From positions 1,178,772 through 1,242,771 of the forward strand of contig NC_132888.1 of assembly GCF_030463535.1 (NCBI RefSeq): DNA of 64,000 nucleotides, given 5' to 3'. The notes below the pieces were generated by a model. That model was not told the DNA's origin. It worked only from the letters and a program-made list of their open reading frames with translations, and did not search any database. Shown here piece by piece: positions 1 to 21,541 of the stretch. The position numbers were made by a program, and so were the translations under genes. Within the stretch, counting starts at the first letter, position 1, and each line of letters opens with the position of its first letter. Origin of the DNA: Salminus brasiliensis (lineage: Eukaryota > Chordata > Actinopteri > Characiformes > Bryconidae).

Positions 1-502
1 CCTTTATTTGTTGCTCAAAGCAGGACAAGAATTTAATGGCGAAGCTGCTTTGAGTCATAACTCTCCAAACCGCTGAAACCACCTTCCAGTAGAGCTGAGG
101 GGAGCAAACTGAAAACGTACATATTTAGACTCACTTCGTTTAGTGTTTTCTAAACTTGTTTATGGTCTTAGATTTGTTATTTTTATTTAATTTATTTTAC
201 TTTATTCATTTTATTTTTATTTCTGATCAATTTTACTTTTTATTAAGTTTAATTTGAGTAGCATTTCAAATTTTTACTTTACATAGTACTTTTTTCATCT
301 ATTTTGTTTTTGTTGACATCGCCTTTAGTTGAAAAGTCTGGTTTCTAAACCTATTTTAATTCTTTGTGAAACACCTGTAAGGTGCTATATAAATAACATT
401 TGATTGAACATGGGGGGGATCTCACAAAGCAAGATATTCTCCAAGTTAACTTATATACTTTTTAAAAATATATATATATATATACAAAATTTCTCATATC
501 TC

Positions 503-553
<51 letters not shown>

Positions 554-556
554 CAG
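1..556 (+). other. HECTD3 intron, AT-rich, ending in a GT repeat
   Basis: AT-rich sequence with no coding signal. A (GT)n tract at about 505-551 runs up to TTCAG, the splice acceptor of the exon at 557. It therefore replaces the usual pyrimidine tract. Confidence 0.6.
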
Positions 557-5967
<5,411 letters not shown>

Positions 5968-6079
5968 CCCACCCACCTCATGATCACCAGTTTTACACCT
6001 CGGGATTTTCTACATCAGTAGCTTTAGCATCACTGTCCACAAAAACACATCTGTACTGTTGCCAATTCCAGCTGTACAT

Positions 6080-6085
6080 AATAAA
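6080..6085 (+). terminator. Poly(A) signal of HECTD3
   Basis: A canonical AATAAA lies 113 bases after the HECTD3 stop codon. It would give a very short 3' UTR. No closer signal was seen. Confidence 0.6.
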
Positions 6086-6309
6086 CACATATATTAAAAC
6101 CCGCTGTTCCTTCAGCTCATTCTCAGCTTTACTGAAACCTGTAGAACGCTGGTGGTATTTAAGCAGTGCTGCTGTGCCGTGAGCCGTGAGCCGTGTTTCA
6201 GACTTTCAGGAGCAGCAGATAAACTGTGTATTTAAACTGATGCAAAGCAGCTCCGTTGTGTTCTGGATATTAACGAATTAGAACCTCATTTTGGAAATGA
6301 TTTCATTAG

Positions 6310-6710
6310 AACTGAAACACCAGGCAGCCGTCTGATAACCCTGAGGATCTGAGTCCAGTGGCTCCGGTCAGGAGGTGGATCCACATATTAGTCGTAGAGT
6401 AAGAATCTGAGACACTTTGACAAGAACCAGACTGTGATGTTCTAGATAATGACTGGGTCAGAACATCTCCACCAGAACATCAGGCAGGTCTTGTGGGGCG
6501 TTCCTCCAGGTATGCAGTGGTCAGTATCACCAAAAGTGCTCTGAGGAAGAGACAACTGGTGAACCAGTGACAGAGTCATGGACACCCAGGTGTGACGACT
6601 TACAGGATCTGCTGCTGACGTCTTGGTGCCGGAGGTCCTGCCGGGTCAGACCTGTTTTGGGGACCTGCACAATATTAGACAGGTGTTTTTAATGTTATGG
6701 GTGAGTATTT
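6310..6710 (+). mobile_element. Mariner/Tc1-derived short element, family B (tail ttaatgttatggg)
   Basis: The stretch gatgttctagataatgactg, ggtcagaacatctccaccag and aacatcaggcaggtcttgtg recurs at 33.78, 35.55 (reverse) and 44.95 kb (reverse). Its conceptual translation DNDWVRTSPPEHQ resembles a degraded Tc1/mariner product. The copy ends near 6706 in a tail that matches the acattaaaaccac termini of other copies when inverted. No intact frame survives. Confidence 0.65.
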
Positions 6711-6842
6711 AAATTATTGTATGGATATAGAGTAACTCTGTGTTACCAGGGTGTCGCCATTAGGGGGCAGTCTGTCTTCTTTTGTTGGAAAATGCAGTAG
6801 AACATCTTCAGAGAAAAACTGTCGTTTCATTCAATAGTGATC

Positions 6843-7100
6843 TTACCTACACCCTACTACCTACACCCTCATTCCTTCTCCTTACTCCCTGTTTTCTACA
6901 CCCTACTCCCTTCTCCATACACCCTACTACCTACACCCCCATTTCTTCTCCTTACTCCCTGTTTTCTACACCCTACTCCCTTCTCCATACACCCTACTAC
7001 CTACACCCTCATTCCTTCTCCTTACTCCCTATTTTCTACACCCTACTCCCTTCTCCATACACCCTACTTTCTACACCCCCCATTCCTTCTCCCTACTTTC
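6843..7100. repeat. Pyrimidine-rich minisatellite, about 76 bp unit
   Basis: Just over three copies of a unit containing ctacaccctcattccttctc, then cttactccctgttttctaca, then ccctactcccttctccatac. It gives proline-, leucine- and serine-rich open frames on + that are not credible genes. Confidence 0.85.
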
Positions 7101-7201
7101 AGGATAACACTAATATACATTACTAAATATAATATAATAAATATACAAACATATAAAATATACACAGAATGTACAGAAAGTAGTGTTCTATTGGGGTTAT
7201 A

Positions 7202-7625
7202 TGCAGCTCTGGAAAAAAATGAAGAGACACTTAATAGTACTTTATTAAATCTGCATCTCTATGAGTCTGGCAGTTGTTTTATTCCAGACATTTCATCCAA
7301 CAGAGGTGAGTGAGCTGAATTTACTATGAACGGCATAAAGTCCCAACAGCAGTGTGAAAGACTAGTGGAGATCCGGCCGAGACATGAGAGCTGTGATTGG
7401 CCGTTGAGGTTATTTCAGCACAGTGATTCTGAATGCTCTCAAAGTTCAGATATTAGTACTGTGATTAAATCTGAATAATAACTTCTTTACATTATAATTA
7501 TTATAATCATTCATCTGCAGTATTTGAGCAGTTTCATTTCTGCTAATAAATAAATAAATAATTTTCCTAAAACTGCCTATAAATAGTAAAATCAAACTGA
7601 TCATGTATTTTTTCCAGGGTGGTAT
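7202..7625. mobile_element. Inverted-repeat element, family E (copy also at 59.52-60.02 kb)
   Basis: It begins gcagctctggaaaaaaat. It shares more than 300 bases with 59524-60020, including gaacggcataaagtcccaac, gagctgtgattggccgt and gtactgtgattaaatctg. The 59.5 kb copy has both inverted ends; this copy's right end has decayed near 7610-7625. It is non-coding. Confidence 0.75.
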
Positions 7626-7779
7626 ATATAGATTCAGCTTTATAGACATTGCTCTTTACAAGACAATGTAATGCAGTCAGCATATTCCAGATGTTCAAAT
7701 AGTAACAAAACAGAGCTAAACGTGTAGTAATAATAAATAAGGAACTATTGATATATGAGCAGTGCATCATAAGTATAAT

Positions 7780-8150
7780 GAGGGGGGGTATAGCCAGTGT
7801 GGGGTGGGGTTCAGTGCAGTGTGGTAGATTGTGCCTGTCAGTGTATTGAGGAGTTCAGTAGTGTGATGGATGTAGGGAAGAAGCTGTTCCTGAGCCGGCT
7901 GATTCTGGCATGCTCCTAGATCTCCTCCCCCAGGGTAGAAGGTTATACAGTGAGTGACTTCAGAGTCCCTAATGCTGCTGCGTGCTCAGTGCCTGCTCAA
8001 GGTCGTGGATGGTAGGTAGTTGGTGATGTGCTGAGTGACCTTCAACACCCTGTGCTTCCTGACAGCCACAGCAGAGCCTCCATACTGCACAGTCATGCAG
8101 TTGGTCAGTACGCTCTCAACGGTGCATCTGTAAAGTCTGCGAGTAAATGA
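7780..8150. repeat. Dispersed repeat fragment (non-LTR retroelement-like)
   Basis: Contains agggaagaagctgttcctga, gccggctgattctggcatgc and gacagccacagcagagcctc. I recognise this wording from abundant teleost interspersed repeats, thought to be retroelement-derived. No open frame is kept. The family assignment is uncertain. Confidence 0.5.
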
Positions 8151-8690
8151 GGAGATGAATGATCCCTCCTCTGGAAATAAAGAGGCTTTTTTAACAGGAG
8201 GTGTTAGTCCAAGAACAATCCTCAGACAAGAGGAGGCCCATTTCAGTAATATCAGCTCTATTAAAGGAGCGTCTCTGTGCTCTACTGAGCATCAACATGA
8301 GCATCATGGAGGGAAATATGAGGAGTCGTTGTCTAGAAGTTCTGTAAAGCTGCAGAAAGTCAGACTTCAGAGGCGTGTGATCAATAAGCTTTATTGGAGT
8401 GTAAATGTGGGGCTCAGTCGGGACGTTTCACTGCAGTTCTCTTGAGTCTCTGCCACGGACACAGTCTTCATACTAGACTACAGACGTCTGCTGTGAGCTG
8501 CTGGAGAGTGACGGGACGTGTGCAGGTGTGATGGATCTCTTATAAACCAATAGGGGGTCAGAATGGTGTCTGTTTATACTTCTCATCCAATCAGGATCAG
8601 ACTCACAGGATTTATCTGGAGAGGATTTTTTATTGATGACGAGCCGGAATGAAATCAAAGGGAATGTGCCTAAAATAATAACACACAAAA
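8151..8690. other. Intergenic, nothing recognised
   Basis: Between the repeat fragment and the decayed Tc1 copy. Short frames only, with no domain or splice signal I trust. Confidence 0.5.
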
Positions 8691-8829
8691 AAAAGGATCT
8701 TGCAGGTCTTTATTGAACACTTATTTAACGCTCAAAGTGTTAGTGGGAAAGGTAAGTGAACCTTTGGAATGAATAGTTGGTTGAATGATCAGAATTGTTT
8801 TGTTTTATTATTTTAGACACACTTGACCT

Positions 8830-9900
8830 GGATGAGGATCAAATCACATTTTATGAGAAATTACTGTTCACACAGAGTTTTTACCTTCTCCTGTAAAGTC
8901 ACTATTTTGGAGATACAAGTTTTTCCACACACACACACACACACACACACACTTATGTTTTGGATCATTGTCTTGTTGGAATATAAATCTCCGTCCCAGT
9001 CTCAGGTCTTTTGCAGACTCCAACAGGTTTTCTTTTAGAATGGTCCTGTATTTGGCTCCATCCATCTTCCCATCAATTTTAACCATCTTCCCGGTCCCTG
9101 CTGAAGAACAAGCAGGCCCAAACCATGATGCTGCCACCACCATGTTTGACAGTGGGGATGGTGTGTTCAGGGTGATGAGCTGTGTTGCTTTTACGCCAAA
9201 CATAACGTTTTGCATTGTGGCCAAAAAGTTCGATTTTGGTTTCATCTGACCAGAGCACCTTCTTCCACATGGTTGGTGTTTCTCCCAGGGGGCTTGTGGC
9301 AAACTTTAAACGAACCTTTAATGGATATCTTTGAGAAATGGCTTTCTTCTTGCCACTCTTCCATAAAGGCCAGATTTGTGCAGTGTACGACTGATTGTTG
9401 TCCTGTGGACAGAGTCTCCCACCTCAGCTGCAGATCTCTGCGGTTCATCCAGAGTGATCCTGGGCCCCTCGGCTGCATCTCTGATCAGTCTTCTCCTTGT
9501 TTGAGCTGAAAGTTTAGAGGGACGGCCGGGTCCTGGTAGATTTGCAGTGGTCCGATACTCCTTCCATTTCAATATGATCGCTTACACAGTGCTCCTTTAG
9601 ATGTTTAAAGCTTGGGAAATCTTTTTGTATCCAAATCCAGGTTTAAACTTCTCCACAACAGTATCTGGGACCTGCCTGGTGTGTTCCTTGGTCTTCATGA
9701 TGCTCTCTGCGCTTTAAACAGAACTCTATCACAGAGCAGGTGCATTTATACGGAGACTCGATTACACACAGGCGGATTCTATTTATCATCATCAGTCATC
9801 CAGGTCAACACTGGATCATTCAGAGACCCTCGCTGAACTTCTGGAGCGAGTTTGCTGCACTGAAAGTAAAGGGGGCGAATAATATTGCACGCCCCAATTT
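8830..9900 (-). pseudogene. Decayed Tc1-like transposase
   Basis: Read on -, from about 9698, the pieces follow a Tc1-type transposase in order. They are a start with MKTKEHTRQVPD; a helix-turn-helix region with [34 protein letters not shown] and ARRKPFL; a catalytic core with [15 protein letters not shown], the first catalytic Asp; MVWACLFFS; and FQQDNDPKH, the second Asp. A CA repeat at 8929-8952 has grown straight after DPKH and cuts off the C-terminal part with the third acidic residue. Frameshifts separate the blocks. It is clearly inactive. Clear inverted ends are not visible. Confidence 0.85.
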
Positions 9901-10100
9901 TCAGTTTTTACTTCTAAAAAAAAAGTTTAAAATATCCAACAAATTTCGTTCCTCTTCACGATTGTGTCCCACTTGTTGTTGATTCTTCACAAAAAATTAC
10001 AATTTCATATCTTTATGTTTTGAGGTTGAGGTTGAAACGTTTAAGGGGGCTGAATATATAATACTTATATATAATTGCAATGTTTTATATATACATGTTT

Positions 10101-10104
<4 letters not shown>

Positions 10105-10148
<44 letters not shown>
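10105..10148. repeat. (TA)n microsatellite
   Basis: About 20 TA dinucleotides in the AT-rich stretch upstream of the RPS8 promoter. Confidence 0.95.
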
Positions 10149-10152
<4 letters not shown>

Positions 10153-10439
10153 TTTGATGCTGTACAGCTGTATTTTTGTGTGCTAACTGATTTTAAAATT
10201 TTTGAAAACAATGATTTCACATGATTAATATACTTTAGAAATTATAGTATAAATTATAAAGTATAAAGGTAGAAATAAATATTTATAGGTATAAATCGTT
10301 GCCTTCGATACAATAAACAATCCCTCAAAGTAATAAAACTGATCGATTCATGTCCGTAAATATTATTTAATGTAATTTAATCCGTAACAGCAAGCAACAA
10401 AACCTAGTACCCTCGCTAGTACCCTCGCTAGTGCCCTAG

Positions 10440-10562
10440 GTAGGGAACGTGTATGCCGATTTCCGCTTCCCCGTTGTGTTCTCGTCAGAATCTCGCGATA
10501 GGTGTGTCCTTGAAACATGCCCATGATGCTTTGGGCTCCCTCTTTCTAGCCGGCGCCTGAGA
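10440..10562 (+). promoter_or_regulatory. RPS8 promoter and 5' TOP region
   Basis: A sharp change from AT-rich repeats to CpG-rich sequence begins near 10440 and lasts to about 10930, like a CpG island. The tract ctccctctttct at 10536-10547 sits 16 bases before the ATG at 10563. It fits the 5' terminal oligopyrimidine tract of ribosomal-protein mRNAs, which puts their translation under mTOR control. I infer the start site at about 10536-10541. No TATA box was seen. Confidence 0.75.
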
Positions 10563-14554
<3,992 letters not shown>

Positions 14555-14599
14555 ATGTACAGCTCTGTTTGATATTACCATCATTAAAAAGGAAAGTGC

Positions 14600-15633
14600 C
14601 CTACAGATTTGGTGTATTTGTCTTTATTTCATGACTCTGCAATGCTGCACGGAAATTCAAAAGTTTGGAGTACATGGTTACACTTAAAAAAATAAAATAA
14701 AAAAAATAATGCTTAAAATAATGCTTTCATGCTCACTTGACTGAGTTTCAGCCTTGGGATTAGAAGCTTTTGGGGAAAACTTCTGCTGCACCTCTCCTGT
14801 GCATATTCAAGCTAATGTAAGTAGTAAAGGATTTAAGAATGGACCGTCAAATGTAAATTAGTGTAAAGCTGAACTTAATGGCTTTTATTTCAGATGACCA
14901 TAATTATAAATGTCACTACAGTTTCTGTGGCTGTATCTTTAAAACCCCCCTCTGTAGTTGAGTGTTTAAACTGCTGAGTTGGACTATATAAAACCTCTCT
15001 CTCTAAAGAGACGATTTGGTGAAAAATGTAGAAAGTCTGAAGACTGGAGTTTTGCCAATTTCTGCATTTAAGGAGCAGTTCTGGCGAAGTGAGATGAACA
15101 CTGTTGATTTGATCGCTGAGCTCTACTATTATTTTTTTCTTATTAAAAGTTTGCAGCAGGAGATAAGAGGCTAGCCTGGACTTGGACAGTCCCCAATCTC
15201 TGAACACATGCCCAAAATATTTTTTTACTCTTAATGTAAAAGATTTGTTTTTAATACAAGGTTATCTGGTATGAACGGAGAGAGGAACCTTTTTTTTTTT
15301 TAAGATGAACTCAGATCTCTGTGGTTCTGTTTGGGTTTATAGACTAAAGTCAGTCCCACTGTTTCCTAAACCTCCTGACCATCTACCAGCTGATGATCTG
15401 GAGGAGCTCTGAGGTGTGTCTATAGAGGGGGTTAGGAGCTATTTGGCCGATCATCTCCTGCTGTAAACTAGAGAAGCACTGTATCTCCCATACCACACCT
15501 GCTTAGGCCAGTCCACTAAATCTGGGCTCAGAAGTTCAGAACTGCTCCTTAAATGTGTGAACTGTCAGAACTCCACCAATGAAGTGTCCAGAGATTCATG
15601 TGATCAGCAGCTCCGGGTCTGATGGAGAGTCGG
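14600..15633. other. Convergent RPS8-BEST4 intergenic or 3' UTR stretch
   Basis: AT-rich, with the 3' ends of both genes facing each other. It probably includes the BEST4 3' UTR. No other gene, element or clear tandem repeat was recognised. Confidence 0.5.
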
Positions 15634-18600
15634 TCACTGCGCTGATTTGCTGGTGTCCTCCGGAGCGGCCTGTGGAGTCTCTGCCTCCTCTAAAGTGAGC
15701 ACACACTGAGGCCTCCGCTCTGCCTCCCGCTGGTCACACACACACGGTTTAGCAGACAGGATGTGGATGGTCTCCGTGTCCAGGTTCGGGGCTTTGGGTT
15801 TCTTCTGTTTGGCACAGCAGCACAGTCCCCGGCTCTTCTGCTTTTGTGGAGTAGGTGGCCACACGCTGACCGGCAGCATTGAGGACTGATAGCTGTGGGT
15901 CAGGTCCTCCACCTCATCATCATCAACCACCGCCCTGCAAGACCAGCAGAGAGCCATCATTAATAACCAGAGTGTTTAATGTGGTCACAGAAGGCGCGAG
16001 AGAGGGTGAAGCAGAGGGGTCAAGTAGTGAAGTACAGATACTTAATTACTTTACTTAAGTAGATACTTATCTATACTGGAGTAATTTTACTACTTCTGCT
16101 TACATTAAAAAAAAACCTTCTCCAGATAAATAGTGCGCTATAGACCCCTGTGGTGCTGCCTAAGCTTTCGGCCTTTATTTTCCTTCCATTACTTTTACTT
16201 TTCTATTTGAAGTGGTTCTGAAACCAGTACTTTTACACTTTTACTGGAGTAAAAAGCTTCAGTTGATACTTCAGCTTCTATAGAAGTCTTTTAAACCCTC
16301 GTATCTCCACTCACTTCTACCTGAGGAATGAGAGAGCAGGTTACTGTAGACTGTTACTGCTCCGTCTTCCAGATAAGCATGTCTACTGTATAAGCGTGGG
16401 ACGTTCTAGAGTGTAGTGAGAACACCATAAAAGACTCCTGTACTGTTAAAAGCGTAAGTTCCTCAAGGAACTTTTAGGGGTTCTTCAGTTTGAAACTGTG
16501 GAGGAACTTTGGTGTTTTGAGGAACTTTCATGGAACCTTTTTCTTCTAGAAACCTTTTCTTAAAGGTTCTCCACAGTTACAAATGAAAGAACCTCCAAAA
16601 GTTAATCGAAGAACGTATGCTTTTACAATAATAGACCACTTTCTGTCAAAACCTACAAAATATTATTTAAAATTCATTAATAAAATAAATAATATTAATA
16701 AAACGCAAACATTTACGCATAATCCATTCGTCCCTCATGAGCCAAAATTTGATTTATAATTCTTTCAATAATAATAATAATAATAAGGAGAAGAAGAAGA
16801 AGAAGAAGAAAATTATATATAACAATGTTCTATAAAAAATATAAAATGTTATTTCTCATTATAAATGATTATTTTTTTAATTATTAATTATTATTAATAT
16901 TCAGTTCACTGTGTTGTAAAATATGTGGTGGTAAATATCTAAAGGATAATGTTGGAAAGTTTGGAAAGGTGATTAAAAGGTGACGCTACTTAAAATGAGG
17001 TTGTGAAAATGCTGTTAGGAGGAAATGTAAACAGCGCCACCTATGTACAACATTGTAGCAATATACAGTATTAAGGAGGCAGACAGCTTGTGGCACTGTG
17101 TGTTTGCTGGGTAATGAGGAGGAGTGTGTGGTGTGAAAGCATTAATTATGTCAGGGGTGTCCAAACTTTTGATGCTACTGTAGTCTCAGGTCATCAGGTT
17201 TATGCTAAAGGTCACCTCATGTCATAGGTGGAACCCATAAAGATGGGCTTAGCCGGGCCGAAGGGCAGACTGAAGCTTTTATCAGTCCAGTATTTGTCTT
17301 TTTGGAGCGGAGGGAGGTTCTGGTGCATGTCGTCCACCGCCAGCATGGAGACCTGGAGAACAGGGGCAGGTGTGTGTGTTACGCCGGGTGTCTGTTTACA
17401 GGGAAGCAGTTTGGGGTAATTCGTCACTGGTGAATGTGACGTGTAACCTGAATGTTCCGGTCGATGAGCTGATTGGTCTCAAAGTCGTCATCGTCTTCTC
17501 CAAACGGGTTGATGATGAGCTCCCCGACCTGTAGAAACACAGCCAACACTTCAGGAGACACTTCAGCAGCCCCTCAGCCTCACAGCCCCTCAGCCTCACA
17601 GCCCCTCAGCCCCTCAGCCCCTCAGCCTCTCAACCCCTCAGCCCCTCAGCCCCTCAGCCTCTCAACCCCTCAGCCCCTCAGCCTCTCAACCCCTCAGCCC
17701 CTCAGCCTCTCAACCCCTCAGCCTCACAGCCCCACAGCCCCTCAGCCTCTCAGCCTCTCAGCCCCTCAGCCCCTCAGCCTCTCAACCCCTCAGCCCCTCA
17801 GCCCCTCAGCCTCTCAACCCCTCAGCCCCTCAGCCTCTCAACCCCTCAGCCCCTCAGCCTCTCAACCCCTCAGCCTCTCAGCCTCACAGCCCCACAGCCT
17901 CTCAGCCCCTCAGCCTCTCAGCCCCTCAGCCTCTCAGCCCCTCAGCCCCTCAACCTCTCAACCCCTCAGCCTCTCAGTGCTGCAGCCTCCATCAGACAAG
18001 CCTTCAGTGAGAACAGGGGCTGCTGGGGAGAACGGTGAGACAGTAATGCAGATATATTTACTTTCAGCCAGCCGGCGTAGAAGAAGAACTCCAGCAGGGT
18101 GAAGACGGGGACGTACAGATCTACATGAACTTTGAGCTCATCAGCTCTCTCAGGTTTTACAAACTGCCGGCCGATCAGACAGAAGGCAAAGAAGGAATAC
18201 ACGGCCAGAGTGACCACCTGAACACAGGTCAGCAGAGACTGCGGGTTAGATTCAGCATAACGGTGGGCGGGTGGGTTGGTGGACAGATGGGTGGATGGAT
18301 AGATAGATGAGTGAATGGATGGATGGATGGATAGAAGGATGGGTGGACAGATGGTTAGGGGGGGATGGACTGATGGGTGTGTGGGTGGATAGATAGATAT
18401 GGGGTTGGGTGGATGAGTGGTTCCCTTACTTAATTACTGTAACCATACATATACACACATAAACAGACACATATGAATAAATATGCCTTAAGAAAATACA
18501 CTATATGGACAAAAGTATTTGGACACACCTCTTAATCATTGAATGAGGGGATATTATTGAACAGTGGAAGAGTTTAGGAGGAACAGCTCACAGAGAGCAG

Positions 18601-20035
18601 CTCAGCCACCGAGTGTCTGTCAGACCACGTAAAGTTACAGAGCGGGGTCAGGGCCGAGTGCTGAGCTCAGAGCAGAGTGCAGAAAAGCCTCCAACTGACT
18701 CAGTAACTGCAGCAGAGCTCCAGACCTGCTGCTGCTGCTGGTAGAGCTTCCTGTAGGTGGAATAGTGTGGAGGTGTCCCAATACTTTTGTCAGCAGTTGT
18801 TACTGGACTGGGTAGCAGGCAGTAGCAGCAGTGTTATCAGTGTAAGTGACTGTGTCTGTAGAAAACTCCAGATAGGGGCTCTAAATCAGACTGCTGTGTC
18901 ACGATGTTCCCCATAAACGTCACTTTACCTGAGTGTACACCAGAGGGATGCTGATCCAGTCGTAGTGGAAGAGCATGCTGCACTTTGCCCTGTAGTTATT
19001 CAGCTCCTGACACACAACGGGAAGTAGCTGATGTGAGGTATCGCTGCACTGACGTCATTCCACAAGATTTATTATCAGTGTGAGCAGGTGAGAGAAACCC
19101 CTACACCAGAGCTCCTGACAGACGTATGCTACCAGTAAATACCTTCAGTACATAGCATAAGAATAGAGGTGATCCTAACAACAACAACAACAACAACAAC
19201 AACAATAATAATAATAATAATAACAACTGATATGCATGCATTCTAAATGATTGCTACGCTTATGCTAAGCAGTTGCTATGGTATTTCAGGGTTACTATGT
19301 GGTTACTATGCAGTTGTGATGCTGTTCTAAATGGTTGCTATGTTCTTGCTAAGATGTTGCTATGGTGTTCCAGTGGTTACTATGTGGCTGCTATTCAAAG
19401 TAGCTGCTATGTTCTTGCTAAGCAGTTGCTATGGTGTTCCAGTGGTTACTATGTGGCTGCTATTCAAAGTAGCTGCTATGTTCTTGCTAAGCAGTTGCTA
19501 TGGTGTTCCAGTGGTTACTATGCAGTTGCTAAGCTGTTCAAAGTAGCTGCTATGCTTTTGCTAAGCAGTTGCTATGGTGTTCCAGTGGTTACTATGTGGC
19601 TGCTATTCAAAGTAGCTGCTATGTTCTTGCTAAGCAGTTGCTATGGTGTTCCAGTGGTTACTATGCAGTTGCTAAGCTGTTCAAAGTAGCTGCTATGCTT
19701 TTGCTAAGCAGTTGCTATGGTGTTCCAGTGGTTACTATGTGGCTGCTATTCAAAGTAGCTGCTATGTTCTTGCTAAGCAGTTGCTATGGTGTTCCAGTGG
19801 TTACTATGCAGTTGCTGTAGTATCCCAGGTAGTTGCTATGATGTTTTCAGTGTACTAGAATCATGAAAACACAAGAGGGCGCCATTTATTCTAATAAAAA
19901 ACAATCTAATGAATAGCGGTTGCTACTCGGAAACCGTACGTCCAATCAGAAAGCTGGATTCTGGAGTTGGAATGGTGTCAATATGTGTAAATCACTAAAT
20001 GCTATTATTATTATTATTATTATTATTACTATTAC

Positions 20036-20069
<34 letters not shown>

Positions 20070-21482
20070 ACTTTTGTGACTCACGTCCATCAGCAGTCTC
20101 AGGGCGATGTCATCCTTCACTCGGCCCTCCTCCCTCGCTTTCGATGCCAGGTTTGCAAACCAGGCCAGAGGCATCCAGTACTTATTAAAGTCGGAGTACA
20201 GATGATCCAGAGTTCTCAGTTCCTCCTCCGTCATAAATCCTACACTCAGGATAAACACCTTACATTACACAGCTGTAACTGTTAGAACCCTAACCAGGAC
20301 CTAGATTACACTGCATGGTTTGAAGGTGTGGAGAACATTGGGCCAGTTCGGACTTTAAGCCTAATGATGGACTCCATTGTTGTGTATGTTCTCTCCCAGA
20401 GATAATATCCATCCAAAATGTGGTGTAGTCCCGGTCTAGGCTTAATCCTGGTCTGGGAAACTGGCTTTTTGTTTTGCCCTTACTTACGTTAAATTAACGT
20501 TAAAGAGTTCATATCATGAAAATCTGATAAAATAATATATAAAGCTAGTATATAAACACAGCATTCAGAATTAAGTCCAGGGAAACTAAACTGTGCTAAG
20601 TGGAGCTATGCTTCTGTTAAGCAGTTGATATGGTGTCCCAGTGGTTGCTATGCAAATCAGGGTTAGGTTTAATAACTGTTATTAAACCTAACCCCTAGTT
20701 GCATAGCAACCACTGGGACACCATATTTGTTGTAATTATGTTAATATTATATTAAAGAACCTATATCATAAAAACCTTAGTTTTCATTTATACTAAAGTA
20801 TATAACCCTAGCAGATAAACGTATAGCTTCAAAGACAGCCAGCTTTGAACTGATCGTTTCTGACCTTATAGATGTTTAGCCCCTCCCACTCACACTAAAG
20901 TTTCAGCCCATGTTAGTTACTCTGTTATTAAATCTAATGCAGAATCTATTGGGAATTATTTGGTATCTGATTGGTTTAGCTTATCCTGCGGAGTCCCCCA
21001 GGGTTCTATTTTAAGGCCTATGAAATTAACGTTAATTATGACAGAGTTGTGCTTCTGTGAGGAGGGGCGAACTGAAGCGTGGGCCTACAATCAGGGTAAA
21101 ATGTGGGTAATCCAGCACATATGTAATAGGTGGGCCTCAGGACAATACAGGACCCTGTGAGATATGGGCCCCTCAGTGTCTCACAGTGATATGAAGCACA
21201 CACCCACATTACACTCCAGAACTCTGCAGGCCCGTATCTCACCTGCATCCACTATGTGCTGTAATGTAGGGAAGCGCTTGTGGACGCGTGTGCTGATGGA
21301 GCGCAGGATGAGGACGGAGGACAGGTTGGCGTATCTCATCAGCGTCCTCCTCAGGAGACGCCCTCGTTCATCAGAGCCGTGGACGTTACCGGACACCACC
21401 ATCATCAGGTTATCGGGCAAGGGGAAGCTGGTGTACTGACCCCACCAACGCTGGAATGCCTGAGTGATGTAGAAGCCTGGAG

Positions 21483-21541
<59 letters not shown>

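Noticed and set aside
8823-9509. Open frames on + across the Tc1 relic
   Set aside because: They are antisense shadows of the decayed transposase on -.
17473-18102. A 209-codon Pro/Ser/Gln/Leu-rich open frame on +
   Set aside because: It is a read-through of the CAGCCCCT minisatellite and runs antisense over two BEST4 exons.
19273-19820. Open frames on + with repeated hydrophobic segments
   Set aside because: They are translations of the GTTGCTATG minisatellite.
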